This document shows positions 11,809 to 22,150 of a stretch of DNA of 64,000 nt, one piece after another. The stretch is from positions 124,001 through 188,000 of the forward strand of contig VCJN01001151.1 in assembly GCA_006384855.1 (NCBI GenBank). Reading direction: 5' to 3'. The notes under the pieces were generated by a model. That model saw only the letters and a list, made by a program, of their open reading frames with translations. It had not been told where the DNA came from and searched no databases. The stretch is from Tetraselmis striata (taxonomy: Eukaryota; Chlorophyta; Chlorodendrophyceae; Chlorodendrales; Chlorodendraceae). The position numbers and the translations under genes are program-made. Every line of letters starts with the position of its first letter. The first letter of the stretch is position 1.

Positions 11809-14688
11809 ATGGATAACTACGTGACGATTTCCGTTCAACCTGGGCAGTCGGTGCAGCTCGCGGACGGCTCGCTGGTGACCGTGAGTGGTGGCGCCGGGAC
11901 TGGCGAAATGATATGGATGGAGCTGACGGGCGGGGCTGGGGTGAGTGCCGCTACTGTGCTGGCCCAGGCGGGGCTACCGCCGAGCGATACCCCGTACCCG
12001 TCTGCGGGGGCAGGCGCTCGCAGGTCCTCGTACCTTGAGAGCTATTCGCCACCTTCAGAATGAATACGGGATTAATTACTGTTTAACCGCAGTAACTGAC
12101 CCTGCTCGGCTCCAGCGCCGGTCTGTTCCTGGTGTCGCGGCATGTCGCGATATATGTGAATGCTCCCTCACTGGGGCGGCGTTTGTCAATGACCCAGCAA
12201 CAAAAGGTTTCACAATATATATGCATTGAGCCATTTTATCTGGGCGACTGTCATAGGTGTAGATAGCATATATCCCATAGGCATCATGAGCCAACTGGCG
12301 GACTGACTCAACGGCAGTGGGAGGTGAGGGGTGGGGAGCTCCCCAGGGCGGGGAAAGGAGGGGGATGGGGTGTAATTCCTTGTATGAGTACTGGTTTGCC
12401 TCTACCCGGGATCACCTGGGATTATACTTGTAAGGGGTATCTCATACAAGCTCAGCCCTGCAGCATCCTCGCAATGGGGATGGGGCGCGAACTGGCTCCA
12501 TCCCGCCAAGATGACACGTTATCTGTCCCGGGGGCGAAAAAATGGCACGTTATCACTAACCCCAGCGCCGCCACCTTCCATCACCGCCGGGCCTATCACG
12601 TGCTCGCAGCCGCGCCAACCGGGGCTGTCTTAAATCCCTCTCATCCTTACCCCCCCCCCCCCCCCCCCCCCCCACCCCCCTCGATTCCTTTTTGTCCTCG
12701 CTGTCCAGGGGCTCGTACAATCGACCGTTTCAATCTCGGGAGGCAGTGGGGACCCCATATTACACTCCGTGGTGAGATTCCCGTCATGATATCTCTCAGT
12801 GACCATGCAGCCCCATGAACACAGTCTAATTGCTTTCCAAAGCTGCACCGGCCGCTTGCTGACAACTTGTTGCCCTCGACGCTGTGGATGGGACTGCCAC
12901 CCTCGCGCGCAGAATGTGAATGTCAACTCCAATGCCCCCCGGGGTGTGCACGCGGCGTACCGCCACGGCAGGCAGCAGCAGCAACAGCCTCAGTCTTCCA
13001 CTTCCCCCGCCGCTCACTCATCGCGGACACGCCGCGCCGCCGCAGCGCCCCGGCGCTCCCAGCAGTCCGAGCAGCAGTCGCAGGCTCTCGGGATGTCGGC
13101 ATCCCTGCCCGGCCGTTTCAGCGGACATTTGCATGAGCTGGCCTCGGACCTTCGTGCGGATGTCATGGAAATGCTGCAGCGGGAGCTGGGTGCAGTGTTG
13201 GCGGGCGCGGAGGAGACCATGGCTGCTGTTGACACCCAGGGGCAGGCTTTGTCGGAGAACGAGGCCGGGAGGCAGCGCCAGGTGCAGGCCGCCGAGAGGC
13301 GGCGGCGGGAGGCGCAGCGAGAGGCGGAGGCTCGGCGGCGGGCGCAGCAGGTAGCGGCAGAGCAGGCGCAGCGGCAGCAGCTGGAGCGCCTGCAGCGCGC
13401 GCTGGCGGAGCGGCAGAGGCAGGAGAGCGAGGCGGAAGAGATGCTCAGGCAGGTGGTCGCCTCATTTCAGCACGCCGCGCAACGCCGGCGGCGGCAGGAG
13501 AGTGAGCGGCGATCCCAGGCGCAGGCCGCCCTGGTGGAGCTGATGGAGAGCCTGTCCGGCCTGCGGGTCGTCACATCCCAGCTGGCCGATGATGAGCAGG
13601 GGGACGACGCCGAATTCGAAAGCGCTCTGAACGCAAGCATTGCTGAGTCCACTCCAGCGCCGCGCACGGTGGGTTCCGTCTGCGCCATGCTGATGTTTGC
13701 TACAAGCCCTAAACCTCTTCACATCCTGGCTTTCATGAATACAATGTGCCCTTCCACAGCAATCCTTCTTATATTTCCGAGCATGTTCAAGGTGTCGCGG
13801 GAGTGCGACCGCAAAATAACGAATAATAGACGAATTTCATTTGTTTCATTACCAACTATTCATTTTGTCAACCCAAGCCTGACCTCCAAAACCTGGCCAT
13901 GTCGCGCTCTCGGCCCGTCATCTCATGGTTCCCTCCTGAGAGAATGTCACTTCGGAGTCGGCACCCTCAGAGAGCGATAGATTACATTCCCGGGATTGTC
14001 AAGTGTTTCGGTACTCGTTATTCCATCTGCCGCTGTGCGATACCCGCAGCGAAACGACCAAGCCCCCAGGAACATTGTTCCAGTACCTCTGTATTGCTCC
14101 AATTTTTATCCGGATTACTGTGTCAGAGATCGTTTTGTTCCAGCCGAAAGTGCAGAAATGTCGGCTCATCCCGGTGCTGTAACTGGCTGCTGCGGATCAC
14201 TGCATGAATTCCGATCTGATATATGCACTGTTTATAATTAGGTACCACTTGTCCGCAATGATTTGAGATTGCTTTTTGCACGTATTCGCTGCAACCATGC
14301 GGCAAGGATGGACGATACCAACAACGAGTTTGCCAAAGAGCCCAACTCAGTCGCGGTCCACTTAGTTTGATGATGGTCTGACAGTTGGTTGGCGGCTCTG
14401 CAGGGGCCGATGAGTAGCAAGCTGCTGGGCTCCCTCCCTACGTTCGTGCTCAGCAGCAGCGGCGGCGGGTCCTGCTCCTCTGCTGCGGGCGGCAGCGGCG
14501 GCGACCACGAGGCCGAGAAGTGCTCGGTGTGCCTGTGCGACCACGCGGCGGGCGAGACGCTGCGCATGCTGCCCTGCTTCCACCGCTTCCACCAGCCCTG
14601 CATCGACAAGTGGCTGGGGCGAAGCGGATGCTGCCCTGTCTGCAAGCAGGACGTGCAGAGCCTGCTGTCCGTCGACATTCCGTCATGA
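11809..14688 (+). CDS. RING-H2 finger protein with coiled coil, putative E3 ubiquitin ligase (3 exons)
   Basis: Proposed exons are 11809-11940, 12913-13668 and 14404-14688, about 390 residues. RING-H2 proteins bring an E2 enzyme to a substrate for ubiquitination. Exon 1 starts at ATG 11809 and ends at a GTGAGT donor. Exon 2 encodes a Gln/Ser/Arg-rich stretch, then about 130 residues of Arg/Glu/Gln/Ala heptads (13240-13500), almost surely a long coiled coil. Exon 3 encodes a C3H2C3 RING, from CSVCLCDH through CFHRFHQPC to CCPVC, ending 15 residues before the TGA at 14686. The second intron (GTGGGT to CTGCAG) joins phase 0 to phase 0. The first intron is less sure: 11880 is another donor, and 12811 and 12994 are other in-phase acceptors. 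A poly(C) tract sits in intron 1. The substrate is unknown, and no membrane segment is seen. Confidence 0.75.
14404..14688 (+). CDS. Terminal exon of the RING gene carrying the zinc-binding domain
   Basis: The exon follows a CTGCAG acceptor at 14398-14403 and stays open to TGA. It holds a Ser/Gly-rich linker and then all eight RING ligands, in the order C, C, C, H, H, C, C, C. This is the best supported part of the gene. Confidence 0.85.
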   Translation, partial: GPMSSKLLGSLPTFVLSSSGGGSCSSAAGGSGGDHEAEKCSVCLCDHAAGETLRMLPCFHRFHQPCIDKWLGRSGCCPVCKQDVQSLLSVDIPS

Positions 14689-15546
14689 CGGCGCAGCGCA
14701 CAATTGCTCGCCGCTGCATTCGATTAGATCAAGGATGCCACCATCTGCATGCGCTCCTGCCCACCGGTCGTGTGCTGGAATAACTCCATACCGTAGCTTT
14801 ACATTTGATATCAATTCCAGAAACACTTTTACCTGCGTATATCTCTCGACGATGAGCCTTCCCACCGCCTGCTTGTGCGGGATACACTTGCATGCTGCAA
14901 TCGAGCGTGTTCACGCTGCTGCTCGCAAGCATTGACGTCAAACACACAGGTGAACATGGACTGCAAAGAATGTATCCGGGAGCGCCCTCCTCACTGTGCG
15001 GGTTGATTCCCGGCGGCACCGCTTTGCCAATTCCCATCAGCGGTGGCCTGTTTATCCTGCATGAAGCGTGTCAAGTGCACATGTACAACGGGCTGCAGCC
15101 ACTCTGGAAGAGCAGCAGGTGCGCGCGCTCTGGCGCGCTACTCTGTGTACCGTATGTTTGCCAAAATCAGGGCGCTAGAACCTGAATCTATCTGATCGCA
15201 TGTGCATGCTCAATTCTCAGGTCAACATCATTAACATCATATGTCTGGAACATCAGCAGGTTAATATTGACAGAAGGTCGTTCCTTTGAGTCTCCCGTCT
15301 TACGCAGCTTGTGTCCATGCACGTTATTTCAATGGCATAACTATTTGGGGAGATGACTCCATTATACAGCACACCGCAAACGGCCAGGAAGTCTCAGGAG
15401 CCGCACAATGTTCGAGGGAACTTTTTGTTGTGGCCGTCCTTATTGTTGGAGGCATGTTGCTTAATTGTTACGAGTTGATGCAGCCCAGTTTGCATACACA
15501 CGCCAATACGTAGCGCCCATTTGACGGCCAACATATGAGCGGCCAT
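14689..15546. other. Intergenic DNA, no gene seen
   Basis: No open frame with recognisable content. No TGTAA motif is visible in the 150 bases after the RING stop codon, so the end of that transcript is not placed. Confidence 0.5.
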
Positions 15547-17383
15547 TGACCAGAGAGGAGGTGGAGTCAGGTGTATTCTTCCACCGTGCTTTTCCACCGT
15601 GCTCTACTGTGTGATAAAAAGGCAAGCATATATTATCGGCAGTATCAAATGGTTGCAGTTAGCACCTCACTTTCCACCATCAGAGCGCATTTCCACCAGC
15701 AAGCGCCATTATTATTGTGGGACTACGCGCATCCATTATAGAAAGGGTTAAATAATAATAATGAGGGGGCCGCGGCGCGTTCGGCTAGCGGGCGGGTGTT
15801 GATCCGTCCTGCGGTCGACCTCAACATAAAAGTAGAAAACGACGTGATGCTGCGCCAGCTTCGCCGTCAGCCACACCTGCGTCATGTCACCCCGACGCAG
15901 CTCCTCCGGGGTGAGCCCCGGGACCTGGCGTCCCTCGCCGCGGTGCAGAACCAGGTGCAGTTCATCCTGTGCCTCGTGAAGGCGATCGCCACGGAGAACA
16001 GCGCGGACACGCCGCTGCAGTACGTCGCCAGTCGCGGCTATACGCGGCGCGCTCGCGCGCCCGTGCTCGCAACTCGTACTCGTCCTACTGGTGTGAATTA
16101 CAAAAAAGGCAGTTCCCCAGAATTAGAAAATCAACACAGCAAGCCGCCTAAAAGCGGCCCGCATCCCGCATAAGGCGGGATGGATGAGTGATGGACTCGT
16201 CCTACTGGTACTGGTACCTGTGCCGCTCTGCTGGGCACCCGTCGCCAACGTCGCCGTTCCTACTGGCCTACAGTTCCGGTTTGTGCCGCACGCCGCCACG
16301 GACATATAGCGACTACTGCAACGAAAACAAACATACCTTAGACCGTTTCAGGAGTGCTTGTGGAATCCGGAGCCCCGCAAGGATGAATCCTATATACCTT
16401 TCCACATAAGTATGGGGTTTGCGAATTTGATCCACATGCCCATGCGCGGCTACACTGAGACCGTTCGCGCGTGCATGCGTGTTACTCAGGGTCGCACGGC
16501 TGGTGGGGGGAAATGCCGCGATAGCGCGATACACCCCATATTGCCACGCGGTGGCCGTTGCCATCAACGCTTTCATTCAGGCAAAAGCATGGCTTCTGGC
16601 GCTAGAGCTTCAAAACCACAAATTGCGCCACTCGCGTGCACAAATATGCATGGGACAGCACAGCCCCCGTACTCATACCACATCACCCTTGGTATGATCT
16701 CTATCCACCATACACGCAGGGCATTGAAATTAGGTCATTAATGACCTGCACCAAGCCCTGCATGTCGATGGTGATGGTTTATGGCCAAAATCATAAACAA
16801 AATGCGCCTGTGATCGTTGCACGCAAAGGCGGGAGAGGGTTCTCGCGGCCTCCTTGCCGTAGGCCAAAGCTTTTATATAGCAGTGTATGGCCGCATGCTC
16901 ATAGTGAGTCCAGGGGCGGGAATGGCATGCACCTTAATGCGTTGATGCTGGTGGAAATAATTTTGTTAAAGGGGGGATCCGGCATGGCGGCCGTGGGCAT
17001 CGCTCAAGGAGGGTATGTGCCAAGTATGAGTAGTCCGTGCAAAAGTACATACAACAGATTGTCCCGCCACCGTGTATCAGGTTTTAAAATCCCCTTGGCG
17101 CAAAGTTTCACGCCAACGCGTTGACCACACGCTAACAGTCATTGACGTCAGATTTTGACATATTATTTCAAAATAATCGAAAAAGTACCTAAATGGCCTC
17201 GGATGGCCGTGCTGCTGCTGTGGAATCTGTAGACATGCACGCGTAGTTTTATTAGTATTTATATGATGAAAATTTTCTGACGTTTCCTCGCAACGCACTG
17301 AGCGATGCCGCGAGTTTGAGAGCTGCACCACAAGGCGGCACTACAGTGGCGATGGCGGTATCACGCCACATTGTGCACGCCAC
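15547..17383. repeat. 1837-bp tandem duplication, copy 1
   Basis: The segment is followed directly by a second copy at 17384-19220, at a constant offset of 1837 bases with no indels that I could find. I count about four substitutions over the last 1660 bases but about seven in the first 170. One frame (15796-16173) is open for 125 codons but has no ATG at its start. It continues into RARARNSYSSYWYWYLC-like text in another frame, which resembles gag-like DNA of DIRS elements. I do not call it a gene. Confidence 0.93.
16093..16194. mobile_element. 102-bp insertion with perfect 15-bp target duplication (copy 1)
   Basis: The 15-mer actcgtcctactggt occurs at 16078-16092 and again at 16195-16209, directly on either side. 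The inserted DNA starts gtgaattacaaaaaagg and ends with a hairpin around catcccgc/ggcgggatg. A long duplication without terminal inverted repeats fits target-primed insertion of a short SINE or a truncated LINE tail. The family is unknown. Confidence 0.7.
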
Positions 17384-19220
17384 TGACCAGAGAGGAGGTG
17401 GAGTCAGGTGTATTCTTCCACCGTGCTTTTCCAACGTGCTCTACTCTGTGATAAAAAGGCAAGCATATATTATCGGCAGTATCAAATGGTTGCAGTTAGC
17501 ACCTCACTTTTCACCGTCACAGCACATCTCCACCAGCAAGCGCCATTATTATTGTGGGACTACGCGCATCCATTATAGAAAGGGTTAAATAATAATAATG
17601 AGGGGGCCGCGGCGCGTTCGGCTAGCGGGCGGGTGTTGATCCGTCCTGCGGTCGACCTCAACATAAAAGTAGAAAACGACGTGATGCTGCGCCAGCTTCG
17701 CCGTCAGCCACACCTGCGTCATGTCACCCCGACGCAGCTCCTCCGGGGTGAGCCCCGGGACCTGGCGTCCCTCGCCGCGGTGCAGAACCATGTGCAGTTC
17801 ATCCTGTGCCTCGTGAAGGCGATCGCCACGGAGAACAGCGCGGACACGCCGCTGCAGTACGTCGCCAGTCGCGGCTATACGCGGCGCGCTCGCGCGCCCG
17901 TGCTCGCAACTCGTACTCGTCCTACTGGTGTGAATTACAAAAAGGGCAGTTCCCCAGAATTAGAAAATCAACACAGCAAGCCGCCTAAAAGCGGCCCGCA
18001 TCCCGCATAAGGCGGGATGGATGAGTGATGGACTCGTCCTACTGGTACTGGTACCTGTGCCGCTCTGCTGGGCACCCGTCGCCAACGTCGCCGTTCCTAC
18101 TGGCCTACAGTTCCGGTTTGTGCCGCACGCCGCCACGGACATATAGCGACTACTGCAACGAAAACAAACATACCTTAGACCGTTTCAGGAGTGCTTGTGG
18201 AATCCGGAGCCCCGCAAGGATGAATCCTATATACCTTTCCACATAAGTATGGGGTTTGCGAATTTGATCCACATGCCCATGCGCGGCTACACTGAGACCG
18301 TTCGCGCGTGCATGCGTGTTACTCAGGGTCGCACGGCTGGTGGGGGGAAATGCCGCGATAGCGCGATACACCCCATATTGCCACGCGGTGGCCGTTGCCA
18401 TCAACGCTTTCATTCAGGCAAAAGCATGGCTTCTGGCGCTAGAGCTTCAAAACCACAAATTGCGCCACTCGCGTGCACAAATATGCATGGGACAGCACAG
18501 CCCCCGTACTCATACCACATCACCCTTGGTATGATCTCTATCCACCATACACGCAGGGCATTGAAATTAGGTCATTAATGACCTGCACCAAGCCCTGCAT
18601 GTCGATGGTGATGGTTTATGGCCAAAATCATAAACAAAATGCGCCTGTGATCGTTGCACGCAAAGGCGGGAGAGGGTTCTCGCGGCCTCCTTGCCGTAGG
18701 CCAAAGCTTTTATATAGCAGTGTATGGCCGCATGCTCATAGTGAGTCCAGGGGCGGGAATGGCATGCACCTTAATGCGTTGATGCTGGTGGAAATAATTT
18801 TGTTAAAGGGGGGATCCGGCATGGCGGCCGTGGGCATCGCTCAAGGAGGGTATGTGCCAAGTATGAGTAGTCCGTGCAAAAGTACATACAACACATTGTC
18901 CCGCCACCGTGTATCAGGTTTTAAAATCCCCTTGGCGCAAAGTTTCACGCCAACGCGTTGACCACACGCTAACAGTCATTGACGTCAGATTTTGACATAT
19001 TATTTCAAAATAATCGAAAAAGTACCTAAATGGCCTCGGATGGCCGTGCTGCTGCTGTGGAATCTGTAGACATGCACGCGTAGTTTTATTAGTATTTATA
19101 TGATGAAAATTTTCTGACGTTTCCTCGCAACGCACTGAGCGATGCCGCGAGTTTGAGAGCTGCACCACAAGGCGGCCCTACAGTGGCGATGGCGGTATCA
19201 CGCCACATTGTGCACGCCAC
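17384..19220. repeat. 1837-bp tandem duplication, copy 2
   Basis: This is the second copy of 15547-17383. DNA beyond 19220 does not continue the repeat, and DNA before 15547 does not match 17383 backwards, so this is a simple head-to-tail pair. Confidence 0.93.
17930..18031. mobile_element. 102-bp insertion (copy 2, duplicated with its host segment)
   Basis: This is the same insertion and the same 15-bp flanks as at 16093-16194, one unit further on. It was therefore in place before the 1837-bp segment doubled. Confidence 0.7.
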
Positions 19221-20107
19221 TATGGCCCCACCCCAAGCAAGAATACCCTCGCCTCTTTGCTGACATGTTATCTCGCCCGCCCATGGCCGTCATACCATGC
19301 AATGGTCTATGCATATGCTCGGCGGGACGTGCGGGGCACCAATCCTTGTTGCTGTGGGGGTACTGGAAACGCTCAGTGTGGCGCAAGTGCCACTCGTGTA
19401 GGGCACTTGTTCACACCATATGGTGGTAACGGCTGAGCCTAAATGTGCAATATTCCAGGATTTCAGGTCATAAACCCATATTCAGCTGCCGCACTATTCG
19501 TAAGCTCGGATTCGGCGAGAAAGGGGCCTGGAGTTATGTGGAAAGGTGTAGTAGTCTACCACAGTCCACAGGTATATACTGGTACGACCTGCTGGAGTAT
19601 ATTGCTGTATTATAGCAGGATGAGGATTGCTGCATGTCCGAACGATAAAACGTCGTGAACTATCACGTTCGTTCGCCACATCCGCGAAGGATTGCTGCCA
19701 AGAGAATGATTCAGAATGTTTGAAACGAGAATAATTCTAGAATGATTCAGAATGATTCGACGTCCATTCCAGAATCTTTCAGGGGCGCGACGCGCGCTCC
19801 CCGCCCCGCAGCCACAGGCGCAGCCCGCAACATCGCGCCGCATTAGCGGCTGCTGGCATGTCTCAGCGAACAGCCGATCACACGGCCGCTACGCTCGGCA
19901 GGCCAGCCGCTACCTCATGGCTCATGCGGTCGCCTACTCGCGTCACAAGCGCTGCACAAGGGCTTTTGTTTTCCGTGCTACACTGCTAGATAGTGCGCAG
20001 TATGGACGCGCCTATGGGCTCGCTCGCGGAAGATGCAGGGTCATCTCTTTCCGCCGCGCCACGTATGCCCTCCTCGGCTTTTCCCCTTTTACTTTCTCGC
20101 TCATTTT

Positions 20108-20112
<5 letters not shown>

Positions 20113-20149
<37 letters not shown>
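20113..20149. repeat. (CT)n microsatellite
   Basis: About 18 uninterrupted CT dinucleotides. Confidence 0.95.
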
Positions 20150-20151
<2 letters not shown>

Positions 20152-20966
20152 CCTTTCTCTCCCTCTCTCCCTACCCCCCTTTTCTCATGTATTATATCAG
20201 TATCAGTATTCTAGCGTGAGGGCGCCCCGCCCCTCTTAGGCTCGGCCCGCACTGCAGCTTTCGGCACTTCTGTAGTCGATGCTCCCCTTAGCAGCCCGAG
20301 CCCGGCTCACTGCCCCCTCTGCATGTAGCTCCGAGCACTTCCACCTCCCAGCGCATCATCGGTTGAGCCGCTTTGGGGATCCCCAAGCAGCTGCGCAGAG
20401 CGTCGACATCCTCGCCATGCTGCTGTCATCAGCTGCTTTGTAGCGCCACAACCTACGGTTTGGTGAGTCATCAAGCGTGCCAAGCTAAATCCATTAGCCA
20501 CAATTGCGCGCCTTTCTATATTTTATTGCGCTTGTTTATATATCCGATTCCCAGGAGATGTGACCTATAAATGTATCGGTGGCCACCGGCTGCTACTCCG
20601 TGGTCAGAACCTTCTGAGTAGCAGAGACCATATCATATGTCATTCGGAATTCAGAGATGATATCCGAGAGTTGTTGTCAGAGTTTTCATTCGGAATTCGG
20701 TGCGGACACAGTTAAAAAGGCATGCCTTAGTCCGGAGCAATGCAATAATACATCGCTGCGTTCACGGGACTGCCGCCAGATGGCATGTGACAATATCCCA
20801 ATGTGATATAGTTACCATGGTTATTGGTGTGCTGTCCCAAATAAGCATGAGACACCATGTCGTGGGTCGGCTCGGACTCGCGCGCTGCCCTTGCGAGCCA
20901 CACCTGAGACGTTGAAAATAAAGGCAGCGCGTCCGCGTCATCCTTGATAATACCACCACTGGCTGT

Positions 20967-20971
20967 TTACA
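20967..20971 (-). promoter_or_regulatory. Putative polyadenylation signal TGTAA
   Basis: TGTAA on the minus strand, about 140-165 bases after the possible stop codons of the cyclase gene. TGTAA is the usual nuclear polyadenylation motif of chlorophycean algae. Confidence 0.45.
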
Positions 20972-21112
20972 AATACGATTATACAATTTGTTCGTGGTGC
21001 CGAGGAAACGGGGAATCACGTTTCAAAGGTGGGCACCACAATGGACTACACGAAACTAGCCTATTCTGGATGACAGTTCTGGTGGATGACACCAGGACAC
21101 CACGTATTGCTG

Positions 21113-22150
21113 CTATCCAAACATAGGTTCTAAAGAATGCGCTCTGGCAGGCCAGTGCGCGTCATGTCGAACGCTGCTTCCAGCCGAGTCTGCAACTCCA
21201 CCACGTGCGGAGGCCACCCCCTGAGCCACTCGAAGCAGCCCCACCGCCTCCCACAGGCTTGCCGAGCCAGCCACATCCGCAGGGCCTTCCACCTTGTCCG
21301 GCGCCAGCGGCCGCCCCGCCACCGTCACGTGCGCCAGGACGGCTGCCAGGTGCGCGGCCGCCACCCGCGCCGCGGAGGGCGAGCCGAACTGGACGCGCTG
21401 CACGCCTATTGCCGGCTCCGCGTCCCCGTCTGGCAAGAAGGGCGGCAGGGCCACCGCCACCATGGCCGTGGAGGCCCGGAGCTCCGCCTCGAGCCCGGGC
21501 TCGCACTGCCCCGCGCCAGCCAGCAGCAGCCTCGCCAGGGCTATGGTGGCAGGGAGGCAGCCCGGCAGCAGCTCCCCCCGCGCGGCGCCGTGCTGCTGTG
21601 CCATCATCAGGCCGCTGGCTACCTGGGCGGGGCCGTGAAGAAGCGCCGGCTGGGGTTTCTTCGCCCGCGCGCCCAGCAGGAGGTGTATCGGCTCGGGCGC
21701 GACGCGGCCGTACGCGCCGTCCCCCGCATGGCGCAGCCACCATTGGAAGAGGTGCAGCATGGCCCTGCCCAGCATCATGGTGGACGGCAGGAAGGAGTGC
21801 CCGAAGACATTGGACCCCCAGCGTGCCCACAGCTGCAGGCACGAGGACAGCTCCTCCGACACCCCCGCCAGGTGTCGCAGCGCCGTGGGCGTCGGCGGCG
21901 CTGGCGGCGCCGCTCCTCCCGGGAACAACACCCGGCAGCCCTCCGCCACGCACGCCATGACGACGCACGCCTGCGGCATCTGGGCGCCCGCCTCGACCGA
22001 GGCGCCGGCAGTCTTGACGGCCAGTCTCAGCGATGCGAGGGCGTCGGCAGCCGCCGTTGCGTTTCTGTCTTGAAAGGCGTCCGGGCCCAGAGTGGCCACG
22101 GCTGCCGAGGCGGCATGCAGGTGACGCAGGCAGTTTGCCATGTGGTCCCA
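21113..22150 (-). CDS. Cyclase terminal exon: helical C-terminal region
   Basis: The exon follows a CCGCAG acceptor and is open to a TAG at 21113-21115. It is rich in Ala/Leu helices (for example LQLWARWGSNVFGHSF and MLGRAMLHLFQWWLRH). In the last 90 bases another frame, ending at TAG 21130-21132, has the more protein-like sequence. A one-base length difference in the C5 run at 21217-21221 would switch between them. Confidence 0.75.
   Translation of the reverse strand, partial: WDHMANCLRHLHAASAAVATLGPDAFQDRNATAAADALASLRLAVKTAGASVEAGAQMPQACVVMACVAEGCRVLFPGGAAPPAPPTPTALRHLAGVSEELSSCLQLWARWGSNVFGHSFLPSTMMLGRAMLHLFQWWLRHAGDGAYGRVAPEPIHLLLGARAKKPQPALLHGPAQVASGLMMAQQHGAARGELLPGCLPATIALARLLLAGAGQCEPGLEAELRASTAMVAVALPPFLPDGDAEPAIGVQRVQFGSPSAARVAAAHLAAVLAHVTVAGRPLAPDKVEGPADVAGSASLWEAVGLLRVAQGVASARGGVADSAGSSVRHDAHWPARAHSLEPMFG

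Larger units (their letters stand above)
19221..21112. other. Intergenic DNA with microsatellite
   Basis: No gene is visible. The stretch has repeated gaatgattcag motifs at about 19700-19780, a (CT)n run at 20113-20149, and two cattcggaattc copies near 20642 and 20687. Its last part probably holds the 3' UTR of the cyclase gene, which runs in from the right. Confidence 0.5.

Noticed and set aside
15796-16173. 125-codon open frame in each 1837-bp copy
   Set aside because: It has no ATG at its start, the first in-frame ATG is deep inside, and it runs through the 102-bp insertion. Identity of the second copy comes from duplication, not selection.
20113-20149. CRISPR-like or regulatory repeat
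   Set aside because: Simple (CT)n microsatellite. No spacer-repeat arrays occur in the window.
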